From: Nocardioides cynanchi
GTDB taxonomy: Bacteria > Actinomycetota > Actinomycetes > Propionibacteriales > Nocardioidaceae
Length of the DNA stretch: 64,000 bases
Assembly (NCBI RefSeq): GCF_008761635.1
Contig: NZ_CP044344.1
Coordinates: 1,798,001-1,862,000, forward strand
Direction of reading: 5' to 3'
In this document: positions 43,181-50,889 of the stretch, piece after piece
Layout of the letters: each line of letters starts with the position of its first letter
Position numbering within the stretch: the stretch's first letter is position 1
Translations under genes and position numbers: made by a program
Notes under the pieces: model-generated
Database searches by the model: none
What the model was told of the DNA's origin: nothing
What the model saw: only the letters and a program-made list of their open reading frames with translations

Positions 43181-43828
43181 TTAGGGCGGTCCCTGCTCGT
43201 CGCGCACCCGGAGGGCGGCCTGGGTCCGGTCGCGGACCTGCAGCTTGTCGAGGATGCGGGAGACGTAGTTCTGGACCGTCTTGACGCTCAGTCCCAGAGC
43301 GCGGGCGATCTGCTGGTTGCTGCGCCCCTGGCCGATGAGCTCGAGCACGTCAACCTCGCGGTCGGTGAGCCCTTCGAACGGCGAGGTGCGGCCGGCCGGC
43401 ACGCGCTGACCCGCGGCGACGGCGAGCAGCCGGGACGCGACGCCAGGCCCGAACACGGCCCCTCCCGAGGCCACCGTGGTCACCGCGGCGGCGATCTCCT
43501 CGCCGCTCGATCCCTTGAGCACGTAGCCGCGCGCGCCCGCCCGCATCGCGGCCAGCACCGTGTCGTCGTCGTCGACCATCGTCACCACCAGCACCGCCGG
43601 CGGGTCCGGGAGCGCGCAGGTCAGGGCGGTCGCCTCGACCCCGGACATGGTCGGCAGGTTGAGGTCCATCAGCACCACATCGGCCCGCCCTCCGGCCGCC
43701 AGGTCCACGGCCTCCGGACCGTCCGCTACGCTTCCCACTACCTCGATGTCCGGAAGGGCCGCCAGCGACGCGGCCAGCCCCTCGCGGAACACCGGGTGGT
43801 CGTCGACCACCAGCACCCGCACCCTCAT
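43181..43828 (-). CDS. NarL/FixJ-type response regulator
   Basis: The 215-aa protein has a receiver domain with acidic pair D9/D10, phospho-acceptor D55 in VVLMDLNLP, and Lys in VLKGSSGEE. A C-terminal LuxR-type helix-turn-helix follows (LTDREVDVLELIGQGRSNQQIARALGLSVKTVQNYVSRIL, cut here). The true start is ATG 43828, overlapping the kinase stop (ATGA); the open frame beyond it is antisense-like kinase sequence. It is paired with the histidine kinase just upstream. The position next to the nitrate operon suggests control of respiration, though the kinase has no known nitrate sensor domain. Confidence 0.93.
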   Translation of the reverse strand: MRVRVLVVDDHPVFREGLAASLAALPDIEVVGSVADGPEAVDLAAGGRADVVLMDLNLPTMSGVEATALTCALPDPPAVLVVTMVDDDDTVLAAMRAGARGYVLKGSSGEEIAAAVTTVASGGAVFGPGVASRLLAVAAGQRVPAGRTSPFEGLTDREVDVLELIGQGRSNQQIARALGLSVKTVQNYVSRILDKLQVRDRTQAALRVRDEQGPP

Positions 43829-45837
43829 GACGCCACCACGTGCGCAGCCGTCCGCACCGGCAGCACCGCCTCCACGCGGGTGCCCCCGAACGAGGTCACG
43901 CGGAGGTGGCCACGCATCTCCTCGGCCCGCTCCCGCATCGTGTGCAAGCCGTTCCCGGCCGACCTCCGCGCGCCGAAGCCGACACCGTCGTCCTCCACGA
44001 GGAGTCTCAGAACGCCCGGCCCGGGCTCGAGCGTGACCCGGCACCACCCTGCCTGCGCATGCCGGACGACGTTCGTGACAGCCTCGGTGACGATCCGGAA
44101 CGCCGCCACCTCGGCGGCCGCGGGGAGCGGTGGCAGCAGGGCGATCGACACGTCGACTCTCAGCCCGGCACCAGCGGTGAGCCGGTGCACCGACTGCTCG
44201 ACCGCGCCGGCCAGCCCGAGCTCGTCGAGCGCGGGTGGACGCAGGCCCTCCACCACGCGCCGTACGTCGAGCACGGTCGCGCGCAGGTCATCACCCAAGG
44301 CCCGGACCAGGTCGGAGGCGTGGCCACCGGGCTCGAGCTCCCGGGCGATCACGTCGAGGCGGAGCAGGTGGCCCGCCAGGGCAGGCCCCAGACCGTCGTG
44401 AAGGTCGCGTCGCAGACGCCGCCGCTCCTCCTCGCGCGCCAGGACGACCCGCTCGAGGGCGAGCTGGAGCTCCTGGGTGAGGCGGTGGTCGTGCAGGACG
44501 CCGCCCAGATGGCCGGCCAGGTCCTCGAGCAGCCTCCGGTCGGAGGCACGCAGGCGCGCGGCTGGTTGCCGGAAGGCCAGGGTGCCGACGCGTTCGGCGT
44601 AGGCCAGCAGGGGAATCTCGTCGTCGCTGCCCGGCTCGTCCCCATCGCCGTCCGCGGACTGGGCCAGCACCTGGCCGTGCGCATTCTCGATCCGGACACG
44701 GCGCAGGCCCAGCGCAGCCAGCTCGGTGGTCGCGTCGCCGAGGAGGCGATCGATGTCGGCGGTCGCCTCGAGCCGCTGTCCGAGGCGTGCCAGCACCTCG
44801 TAGGGGTCCTGCCACTGCCCGAACAGGACCCGGTCGACCCCACGCTGGAGCAGGTCCCGCAAGGGCGCGAACGACACCGCGACGACACCGACAGCCACCG
44901 CGGGCAGCCAGGCCGCGGAGCCGACGTCGAGCACGCGGCCGACGCCGACGATCACCACGGCATAGATCCCGGCCACCAGGGCCGACAGCAGGACCCACAC
45001 GGCGGTGCGGTTCACGGCCGTCCGGAGGTCGTACAGCCCTCGCGCCAGTACGGCGTACCCGATCGCCACCGGCAACGGCAGGACCGCGATCGTGAACACG
45101 TTCGGAGGTGCGCCCGGGACGAACGACAGCGGTCCCGCCAGCACCGGTAGCCCGGCCACCAGCGTCACGAAGCGGACCTGCTGACGCTCGAGATCGGTTC
45201 CCTGTCGCCAGCGGCTGCGCAGCTGGGCCACGGCGCCTCCGGCGACGACCAGGGCGAAGGGCAGGCTGAGCAGGAACCCCACGGGATCGACGAACCCGAG
45301 TACGTGGGGCAGCGTGATCGGGTTGTCCCAACCGTCGATGCGGAGGTTGGCGTCCGGTGCGGCCAGCGTGCTCACCACCGAGGCGACGACGACTACGACC
45401 AGCGACCACGTAAGCCACCGCCAGCGTGGACCCGCGATCCGGCCGGTGGGGAAGAAGATGGGAAGGCCGAGGATCACCGCGAACCAGCCCACGTCGCGCA
45501 CCACGGCGCCCCCGAGTGCGAACAGCGAGATCGCCGGGACCGCACCCGGATGGTTCACGCCGTACGACGTGAGGTCGACGCCCGCGTTCCCGACCGCCCA
45601 GGTGACTCCTCCGCCCAGCAGCAACCAGCCGATCCGGTGACGAGGGCGCGCCGCGATCACCACGGCGCCGGTGATGCAGAACGCCAACACGACTGCGACG
45701 CCGAGCAACGACTCGGTGAGAGACCCACCGCTCGCATGGCTGACGGCCAGCGAGGCGTACAGGCCCGCAGCGGAGACCACCACCATGAGCGCGACGCCGC
45801 ACGACATCTGCCACGACAGGCGATCCGAGTCCCTCAT
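43825..45837 (-). CDS. Membrane-bound sensor histidine kinase (HisKA_3 family)
   Basis: The protein is 670 aa from ATG 45837; a GTG at 45888 would add 17 residues. About ten hydrophobic helices (to residue about 330) form the sensor part. A GAF-like segment (about 365-470) follows, then the dimer/phosphotransfer helix EEERRRLRRDLHDGLGPALAGH with the catalytic His in DLHDGLG, and a HATPase_c domain (TEAVTNVVRHA, VEDDGVGFG, GNGLHTMRERAE). This NarX/DesK-like core pairs with the overlapping response regulator. The ligand is unknown; a membrane or redox signal is plausible because the sensor has almost no extracytoplasmic loops. Confidence 0.9.
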   Translation of the reverse strand: MRDSDRLSWQMSCGVALMVVVSAAGLYASLAVSHASGGSLTESLLGVAVVLAFCITGAVVIAARPRHRIGWLLLGGGVTWAVGNAGVDLTSYGVNHPGAVPAISLFALGGAVVRDVGWFAVILGLPIFFPTGRIAGPRWRWLTWSLVVVVVASVVSTLAAPDANLRIDGWDNPITLPHVLGFVDPVGFLLSLPFALVVAGGAVAQLRSRWRQGTDLERQQVRFVTLVAGLPVLAGPLSFVPGAPPNVFTIAVLPLPVAIGYAVLARGLYDLRTAVNRTAVWVLLSALVAGIYAVVIVGVGRVLDVGSAAWLPAVAVGVVAVSFAPLRDLLQRGVDRVLFGQWQDPYEVLARLGQRLEATADIDRLLGDATTELAALGLRRVRIENAHGQVLAQSADGDGDEPGSDDEIPLLAYAERVGTLAFRQPAARLRASDRRLLEDLAGHLGGVLHDHRLTQELQLALERVVLAREEERRRLRRDLHDGLGPALAGHLLRLDVIARELEPGGHASDLVRALGDDLRATVLDVRRVVEGLRPPALDELGLAGAVEQSVHRLTAGAGLRVDVSIALLPPLPAAAEVAAFRIVTEAVTNVVRHAQAGWCRVTLEPGPGVLRLLVEDDGVGFGARRSAGNGLHTMRERAEEMRGHLRVTSFGGTRVEAVLPVRTAAHVVAS

Positions 45838-46011
45838 GAGGTCAAGGGTGTGGCCGCGAGGGCGTGGCGACAAGGGGTGGTTTCCCACCAGGGCTGGGAG
45901 ATCCTCCCGGCCTCGGGTCGTGCCGATCCTCTGGCCGTTGGGAAACGTGTCCGCGACCTTGGTGGCGCGGCGTCGACCCGGCGCCTCACAACCTCGGAGA
46001 AGGAGCTACCC

Positions 46012-46458
46012 ATGAAGCGGACCTCACTCGTCACGGCCGGAACCACCCTGGTGGCCGGCGGCAGCCTCGTCCTGGCCGTCGCCGCCGCCGGAGCCGCATC
46101 ACCTGCCCCTCGCACGACCAGCCACCGGCTCACGTTCACCGCCCACGCACTGTCCAGCGTCCAGTCGGCGAACCACCTGATCGAGAGCGACAAGGCCGTG
46201 AAGTCCGGGCACACCATCGGATACACCGCCAACACGTGCACCTTCGACTTCGCCGCCGGCAAGGCGCACTGCTGGGTCACCATGGCGCTACCCAAGGGTC
46301 AGCTGCGGTCCAAGGTCACCGTCGACGCCCAGTCCGGGCAGAGCGCCGGCCACATCACCGGCGGCACCGGCGCCTACCTGGGCGCGACCGGGACGGTCTC
46401 CGGCCAGCAGGGCGCCGACCGGAACACCGTCAAGATCACCCTGAAGTGGACCGACTGA
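46012..46458 (+). CDS. Secreted allene-oxide-cyclase/dirigent-like barrel protein
   Basis: The 148-aa protein has a signal peptide (MKRTSLVTAGTTLVAGGSLV..., cleavage near ASP at 29-31). The mature part ends in SAGHITGGTGAYLGATGTVSG, the motif shared by AOC-barrel and dirigent proteins (ITGGTGxYxGAxG). Two Cys (NTCTFDF, AHCWVTM) probably form a disulfide. ATG 46012 has AAGGAG 8 nt upstream. It diverges from the histidine kinase gene. Bacterial members are secreted and of unknown ligand; a small-hydrophobic-molecule binding role is inferred from the fold. Confidence 0.8.
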   Translation: MKRTSLVTAGTTLVAGGSLVLAVAAAGAASPAPRTTSHRLTFTAHALSSVQSANHLIESDKAVKSGHTIGYTANTCTFDFAAGKAHCWVTMALPKGQLRSKVTVDAQSGQSAGHITGGTGAYLGATGTVSGQQGADRNTVKITLKWTD

Positions 46459-46480
46459 GATCGTCGGCACCCTGCCGTTC

Positions 46481-46506
46481 GCGCCCGGGCTCGTCAACCC
46501 GGGCGC
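46481..46506 (+). terminator. Terminator after the secreted barrel protein gene
   Basis: GCGCCCGGG (46481-46489) and CCCGGGCGC (46498-46506) are 9-bp perfect arms with an 8-nt loop, 22 nt past the stop. The rest of the 262-nt gap to the next gene (46459-46720) shows no gene. Confidence 0.7.
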
Positions 46507-46720
46507 GACCGTCCGGTCGGCGAGGAGACTTCGGCCCTTCTCGCCCACGTCCACACCGCACACCAGTGACCACACGGTCAGGCTGCTGGGGAGCGCTCCC
46601 GCGATCGGCCACGCGCTGCACGGCGTCCCAGCCGCCAACGACACGTGCGGCCTTCCCGTACGGATGCCGCGGGTGCGAACCGGAGTCAGCGTGCCGAACG
46701 GGTCCGTCCCAGCACGCGGC

Positions 46721-47200
46721 TCAGGAGGTGGCGGCTGTGTCCGGTGCGCCGCTCGAGTCACTGGCTGAGGTGAAGAACGAGACCCTGCCGTCGGCCTCCA
46801 GGATCGCGAGCTCGATGTCGGTGAGTCTGCGGATGCCCTGCTGGCGGGCCATGGCGAGCAGGTCGGAGTCGGTGAAGCGTTGTTGGCGGGCGGGGACGGG
46901 CAGCAGCTTGCCTGCGCGGGCGATGACGATGGGTTTGCCCCTGATCAGGGAGCGGGTGCGGGGAAAGCGCCACTGGAGCCAGGACAGCCCGACGGTGCAC
47001 AGGGCGAACACCGAGATGGTCAGGACACCGGAGGTGATGGAGTAGTCCTGCTGCGTGACCGACTGTTGGATGAGGTCGCCCATGGTCACGTAGAGCAGGA
47101 GCTCGAAGGTGCTGAGCTCGCCCAGCGTGGAGCGGCCGACGCCTCGGGTGACCGCCCACAGGAAGACGAACATGAGGGCGGCGCGGATCACGATCTCCAC
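46721..47200 (-). CDS. DUF421 (YetF-like) membrane protein
   Basis: The 159-aa protein has two to three N-terminal helices (about 5-23, 32-45, 57-75), then a soluble domain: SLIRGKPIVIARAGKLLP, FTDSDLLAMARQQGIRRLTDIELAILEADGRVSFF. The helices followed by L-R-G-K-P..(I)..G...(L)..D(L)...LR..G...(V)..A(I)LE.(G).(V/I) are characteristic of the DUF421/YetF family. Function is unknown; family members are often linked to sporulation or stress. A small secreted or anchored protein gene lies 25 nt upstream in the same direction, forming a probable operon. Confidence 0.87.
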   Translation of the reverse strand: MEIVIRAALMFVFLWAVTRGVGRSTLGELSTFELLLYVTMGDLIQQSVTQQDYSITSGVLTISVFALCTVGLSWLQWRFPRTRSLIRGKPIVIARAGKLLPVPARQQRFTDSDLLAMARQQGIRRLTDIELAILEADGRVSFFTSASDSSGAPDTAATS

Positions 47201-47225
47201 GAGGCAGCCTCCAGGTGTTGGCGGC

Positions 47226-47774
47226 TCATGGCAGGAGCCGCGTGCGGATGTGAACCGTGGCCACCGGCGTGGTGAAGCTGGAGTTCTTCACGATCGAGAC
47301 GGCGGCCGAGCTGCCCTTCTGGCTGGAGGGCTGTATGTAGGTGTCGAAGTCGAGCATGAAGGTGTCGCCGGGCGGCGCCGTGAACGTCAGGTAGAGGTTC
47401 TGGCCGTCTCGGGTCTCTTGGGAGGGATTGGGGTGGAAGCCCTGTGTCTCGAAGATGTTGAAGTAGTCCCCGGTGACGGCCAGAGTCAGCTGTCTTCCGA
47501 AACCGCCGGGGTGAGTGATCACGACCTGCCACTCCGTGTCCAGCCCGGCCCGCGCGATGGCCGGGTAGTGCACGGTGAGGCCGTAGCCGTTGTCCTGGGT
47601 CGACGCCGTGCTCGTGTGCACGCCCAGCCCGCTCACGACGCCGGCAGCGACGACCAAGGCCATCGCCGACAACATCAGCCGGCGGATCCACATCGCGATG
47701 GGCTGACTGCCCTCGTCCAGCTGTAGCCCGTCCGCGGACCGAACGGTGGAGTAGGGGTCAGGCGTCGACGGCAC
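47226..47774 (-). CDS. Membrane-anchored extracytoplasmic protein of unknown function
   Basis: The 182-aa protein has a cytoplasmic head of about 28 residues, one transmembrane helix (about 33-53, LMLSAMALVVAAGVVSGLGV) and an extracellular domain rich in beta strands (VHYPAIARAGLDTEWQVVI, LTLAVTGDYFNIFE, LYLTFTAPPGDTF). The domain resembles an immunoglobulin-like sandwich. It lies directly upstream of the DUF421 gene, and this pair is probably functional, since DUF421 proteins also sit in the membrane with a soluble domain. I cannot assign a family. The 191 bases between this gene and the next show no gene. Confidence 0.75.
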   Translation of the reverse strand: MPSTPDPYSTVRSADGLQLDEGSQPIAMWIRRLMLSAMALVVAAGVVSGLGVHTSTASTQDNGYGLTVHYPAIARAGLDTEWQVVITHPGGFGRQLTLAVTGDYFNIFETQGFHPNPSQETRDGQNLYLTFTAPPGDTFMLDFDTYIQPSSQKGSSAAVSIVKNSSFTTPVATVHIRTRLLP

Positions 47775-47965
47775 GGTTACCCTCCCGGCCGGATGTCTTC
47801 TGCGGCGTCATACCACCGGGCAGACCCTCGACGGTCGAGCCAAGGGCCGAGGCAGCTCGTTGCTTCCACCTTCCGCTCAGCGCCCGCGACGGGTCAGCTC
47901 CGTCGAGGATGGCCTCTGTAGTGGGCATCGCCGGCTCCTCTCACCATCACACGTCGACGTACCCC

Positions 47966-48382
47966 TCAGCAGTTGCTGCATGCCGCTGCCGACGTCGTAT
48001 GTCGAGGGCTCGTCGGCCGCCGAGCCGGTACGAGATCGCCGACGTCGCCCCCCACCCGCCCCTGGCTCACGTCGAGCAGGGCGATGCCCGTGGCGACCGC
48101 TGCGCTCGCCAGAGCAGCACGGCGATGGGGGGGCCACAGGACCGCTGCGAGCAGCATGCTGGCGGCATGGGCGAGCTCGATGACAACGTCGAGATCTCGC
48201 GTACGCCGCCCCGCTGCCAGATCGAGGCCCGCCTGGAGCACCAGCCGCACGCCGAGGACCCGGGTGATCCCGCGCACTCGGGCGTCGTCCCGATCCGGCC
48301 CTCCCACGGCGCCGAGGACCCGTCGCGGCACGACCAGGCAGGCGGAGCCGACCACGAGCCGCGCCGAGGTGGCCGCCCTCAC
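47966..48382 (-). CDS. Small membrane protein co-expressed with an SDR
   Basis: The 138-aa protein starts at GTG 48382, which overlaps the SDR stop as GTGA; this coupling is the main evidence for the gene. Hydrophobic segments lie near 5-24, 42-56 and 68-84, plus 88-104 (ALASAAVATGIALLDV), with RGITRVLGVRLVLQAGLDL between them. The Arg/Pro/Ser-rich tail ends in two Cys. It resembles small membrane proteins found beside SDRs in mycobacteria and nocardioforms. Function is unknown. Confidence 0.62.
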   Translation of the reverse strand: MRAATSARLVVGSACLVVPRRVLGAVGGPDRDDARVRGITRVLGVRLVLQAGLDLAAGRRTRDLDVVIELAHAASMLLAAVLWPPHRRAALASAAVATGIALLDVSQGRVGGDVGDLVPARRPTSPRHTTSAAACSNC

Positions 48383-49401
48383 CGGTGCCGCCGCCGGGTG
48401 AGAGCAGCCGCCCCGGCGAGCAGCCCGAGACCGGCGCCTGCCAGGAGCCCGTGATGCTGCGAGGCCCAGACCTGCGGTGAGTGCCCGTGCGACCTGTCGT
48501 CGAACCTTCCGTGGGCGCCGAAGTCGTGTCCGTCGTCGCCGTCAGCGGGGTCCCACAGGTTCGCCGGCTGGTCGGCCGGCTTCGGCTGGTCGGTCTGTTG
48601 CGCCTTGAACCCGGTACGGGCCAGGTACCGGTCGAGCAGACCCGGCGCGACGGCGTTCACGAGCAGGGTCGCCGTCGTCGTCTCGCCGACCCAGTACTCC
48701 CGGCGGCGTGGGTGGTCGGCGGCGTACACCACTGCGCGAGCGGCGACCTCCGGCTGGTAGATCGGCGGGACCGGCTGCGCCTGCCGGGGCAGCTTGGAGA
48801 GGACCCAGGAGAACTGCGGGGTGTTGACCGCGGGCATCTGGACCATCGTCACCCGCACCTGGCTGCCCTCGTGCAGCAGCTCGGTGCGCAGGGACTCGTG
48901 GAAGCCCTGGGTGGCGTGCTTCGCTCCGCAGTAGGCGCTCTGCAGGGGGATCCCCCGGTACGCCAGGGTCGAGCCGACCTGGACGATCGTGCCCCGGTCG
49001 CGCGGCAGCATCCGGCGGAGCGCCGACCGGGTGCCGTTGACGAATCCCAGGTAGGTCACCTGGGTGACGCGTTCGAACTCCTCCGGCTCGATGTCGACGA
49101 ACCGGGCGAACACCGAGGTGAAGGCGACGTTGACCCACACGTCGATCGCACCGAGGTCCTCCTCGATCCGGTCGGCGACCTTGTCGACCGCGGCGGCGTC
49201 GGCGGTGTCGACGACGTACGTCGCGGCCACGGCGCCGAGACCCTCGACGTCCCGTCGGGCGCCGTCCAGGCCGCGGGTGCCCCGCGCCAGGAGGGCCACG
49301 GTGTCACCCCGTGCGGCGAACTGCTGGGCCGTCGCCCGGCCGATGCCGCCGGAGGCACCGGTGATGACGACGACGCGGGGTCGGTCAGAAGGCTTGCTCA
49401 T
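48379..49401 (-). CDS. Short-chain dehydrogenase/reductase with C-terminal membrane anchor
   Basis: The 340-aa protein has a classical SDR core. The cofactor loop TGASGGIGRA (14-23), the NAG-like strand (here VNVAF, a deviation from NNAG), the catalytic Ser in QVGSTLAY and Y-x-x-x-K in SAYCGAKHATQ are present. After the SDR domain (about 260 residues) comes an Asp/His-rich linker (ADGDDGHDFGAHGR) and a final hydrophobic helix followed by TRRRHR, a likely membrane anchor. The substrate is unknown. The gene is first of a pair with the small membrane protein. Confidence 0.88.
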   Translation of the reverse strand: MSKPSDRPRVVVITGASGGIGRATAQQFAARGDTVALLARGTRGLDGARRDVEGLGAVAATYVVDTADAAAVDKVADRIEEDLGAIDVWVNVAFTSVFARFVDIEPEEFERVTQVTYLGFVNGTRSALRRMLPRDRGTIVQVGSTLAYRGIPLQSAYCGAKHATQGFHESLRTELLHEGSQVRVTMVQMPAVNTPQFSWVLSKLPRQAQPVPPIYQPEVAARAVVYAADHPRRREYWVGETTTATLLVNAVAPGLLDRYLARTGFKAQQTDQPKPADQPANLWDPADGDDGHDFGAHGRFDDRSHGHSPQVWASQHHGLLAGAGLGLLAGAAALTRRRHR

Positions 49402-49560
49402 GGAATCTCCCAGGGGTGTCGGTGGTCAGGGTGTCTGGCGTCTCGATCGCGGCGGCCGGACGAGCGTCTGCGGGCCGGACCCGGCAGTGGTAGTTCGACG
49501 GGGATCTCCGCGGTGAGCCGCGCGAGCAGCGGGCAGAGCGCGCCGGCGTCTCCTGGTCCC

Positions 49561-49908
49561 TCATGGGCGTCCGAGCCAGCGTCGCCGCACGTCCCGCTTC
49601 AGCTCGCGCTCGGAGCGCATCGTGCCCGCCGCGGGGAACTGGTGCTCGTTGCCCTCCACGACGTCGTGGAACTGCGCCCGGGGCGACGCGCTGGACTGCA
49701 CGTCGTAGAAGAACCCCCCGTAGACGGCCAGCAGGCCTCCGACGACCAGCACGGCGAGGCCGACCCCGGACCAGTCCCAGGACCCGAGGATGACGCCCCA
49801 CGCGAGCACGACCAGACCCAGCAGCAGGACCAGCAGGGCGATCCAGGTCCAGCGCGGCCGCACTGTATGGGTCCGCGGCGTCGGCTGGCGTCTGTGCTCG
49901 GCCATCAT
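49561..49908 (-). CDS. Small two-helix membrane protein
   Basis: The 115-aa protein has two adjacent hydrophobic helices (about 21-40, ALLVLLLGLVVLAWGVILG, and 46-65, GVGLAVLVVGGLLAVYGGFF). A soluble tail follows: QSSASPRAQFHDVVEGNEHQ and RSERELKRDVRRRWLGRP, basic at the end. No motif is recognised. It diverges from a MarR gene, with a MarR-type palindrome in the 89-nt gap, so it is probably a target of that regulator. The gap of 159 nt to the SDR shows no gene. Confidence 0.7.
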   Translation of the reverse strand: MMAEHRRQPTPRTHTVRPRWTWIALLVLLLGLVVLAWGVILGSWDWSGVGLAVLVVGGLLAVYGGFFYDVQSSASPRAQFHDVVEGNEHQFPAAGTMRSERELKRDVRRRWLGRP

Positions 49909-49969
49909 GTCCTTCTCCTCGAGATGCTCATCGGTTGCTCATGCGCCGTACCCGGGATGTCTGAGATGT

Positions 49970-49989
49970 ATGCGCTCTCGCATGTATTG
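49970..49989. promoter_or_regulatory. Palindrome plus shared MarR-box-like element (copy B)
   Basis: ATGCG-CTCT-CGCAT (49970-49983) overlaps CGCATGTATTG (49979-49989). The latter matches the element before the fourth MarR gene (CGCAAGTATTG) at 10 of 11 bases. It ends 8 nt before the marR start and lies in the divergent promoter. TATTGT inside it could also serve as a -10 hexamer. Confidence 0.5.
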
Positions 49990-49997
49990 TTCGCTCC

Positions 49998-50453
49998 ATG
50001 ACGGAGACCCGGCGCCTTCGCGAGGCGGAGGCCCTGGCCGGGACGAGTCGCGCCCTGGTCGCCATCGTGGTGCGCTCGATGGCCGCAGGGTCGGCGGAGG
50101 TGACCGTCGCGCAGCACCGCGTCCTGGTGCTGCTGGAGGAGCGTGGCGCGCTGTCGGTGAACGCGCTCGCGGAGGGCCTCGGCGTCGACCAGTCGAATGC
50201 CAGCCGGCACTGCTCGCGCCTGGCTCGGCTGGGACTGGTCAGCCGCAACCGCGCCCCGCACGACGGTCGCGCCGTCGAGGTCCGGCTGACGCCGGAGGGT
50301 CGGCGTCAGGTCGCTGCCGTCGACCAGGCGCGCAGCCGCGAGATCCAACGCGTGCTCGACCGCCTCCCCGATCCGTCCGTGGCGGAGGTCGTGAAGGCGT
50401 TCGAGCTCTTCCACGAGGCCGCGGGCGCTGCGGGACTAGCCGCCGCCCCCTGA
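49998..50453 (+). CDS. MarR-family regulator (SNASR type)
   Basis: The 151-aa protein has a winged helix with VNALAEGLGVDQSNASRHCSRL; the recognition part SNASRHCSRL is shared with two other MarR proteins in the window. The wing is RAPHDGRAVEVRLT, and dimer helices lie at both ends. ATG 49998 has no strong Shine-Dalgarno and follows the promoter element by only 8 nt, so a leaderless transcript is likely. It diverges from a small membrane protein gene and converges on another MarR gene. The signal is unknown. Confidence 0.87.
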   Translation: MTETRRLREAEALAGTSRALVAIVVRSMAAGSAEVTVAQHRVLVLLEERGALSVNALAEGLGVDQSNASRHCSRLARLGLVSRNRAPHDGRAVEVRLTPEGRRQVAAVDQARSREIQRVLDRLPDPSVAEVVKAFELFHEAAGAAGLAAAP

Positions 50454-50467
50454 CCCGCTCGCATGGA

Positions 50468-50860
50468 TCACTGGTCAGGGAGGCCACCGAGCAGCGGCCG
50501 GAGGCGCCGCAGCTCCTCGAGGTGTACGGCGGTCAGGCTGCGGAGGAGGTCGTTGCCCTCGCCGGTCAGCCGGAGCCGGACCCGCCGGTGGTCGAGATCG
50601 TCGCGCATCCGGACGACGTACCCGAGCTCTGACAGGCGGTCGGCGAGCTCACCCGCGGTGTGCGGCTTCACCAGGAGCGCCTCCGCCACCTCGCCGATCG
50701 TCGGGCCACCCACGCTCGCGCTCCCCCGGACCGCCAGCAGGAACTGGTGCTGGATGTGGGAGACGCCGTGCGCTGCGGCCGCCTCGGCGCTCCACTTCTC
50801 GAAGTGGCGCAGCGTGGTGCGGAACGCGAGGAGTTGGCGGTACTGCGCATCGGTCGGCAT
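50468..50860 (-). CDS. MarR-family regulator (second subtype)
   Basis: The 130-aa winged-helix protein has IGEVAEALLVKPHTAGELADRL as helix-turn-helix, MRDDLDHRRVRLRLTGEG as wing, and a C-terminal helix. Its recognition helix (KPHTAGELADRL) differs from the SNASR group, so it should bind a different operator. It diverges from the ClC channel gene with only 29 nt between start codons; the two share one promoter region and the ClC gene is its likely target. The N-terminal HFEKWSAEAAAAHGVSHIQHQFL is normal for the family. Confidence 0.87.
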   Translation of the reverse strand: MPTDAQYRQLLAFRTTLRHFEKWSAEAAAAHGVSHIQHQFLLAVRGSASVGGPTIGEVAEALLVKPHTAGELADRLSELGYVVRMRDDLDHRRVRLRLTGEGNDLLRSLTAVHLEELRRLRPLLGGLPDQ

Positions 50861-50889
50861 CCTGACAGCCTAATGACTCGTGTTCCGAT

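Noticed and set aside
46288-46761. A 157-codon minus-strand frame
   Set aside because: It overlaps the secreted barrel gene and its terminator, has no Shine-Dalgarno and its translation is Pro/Gly/Arg-rich.
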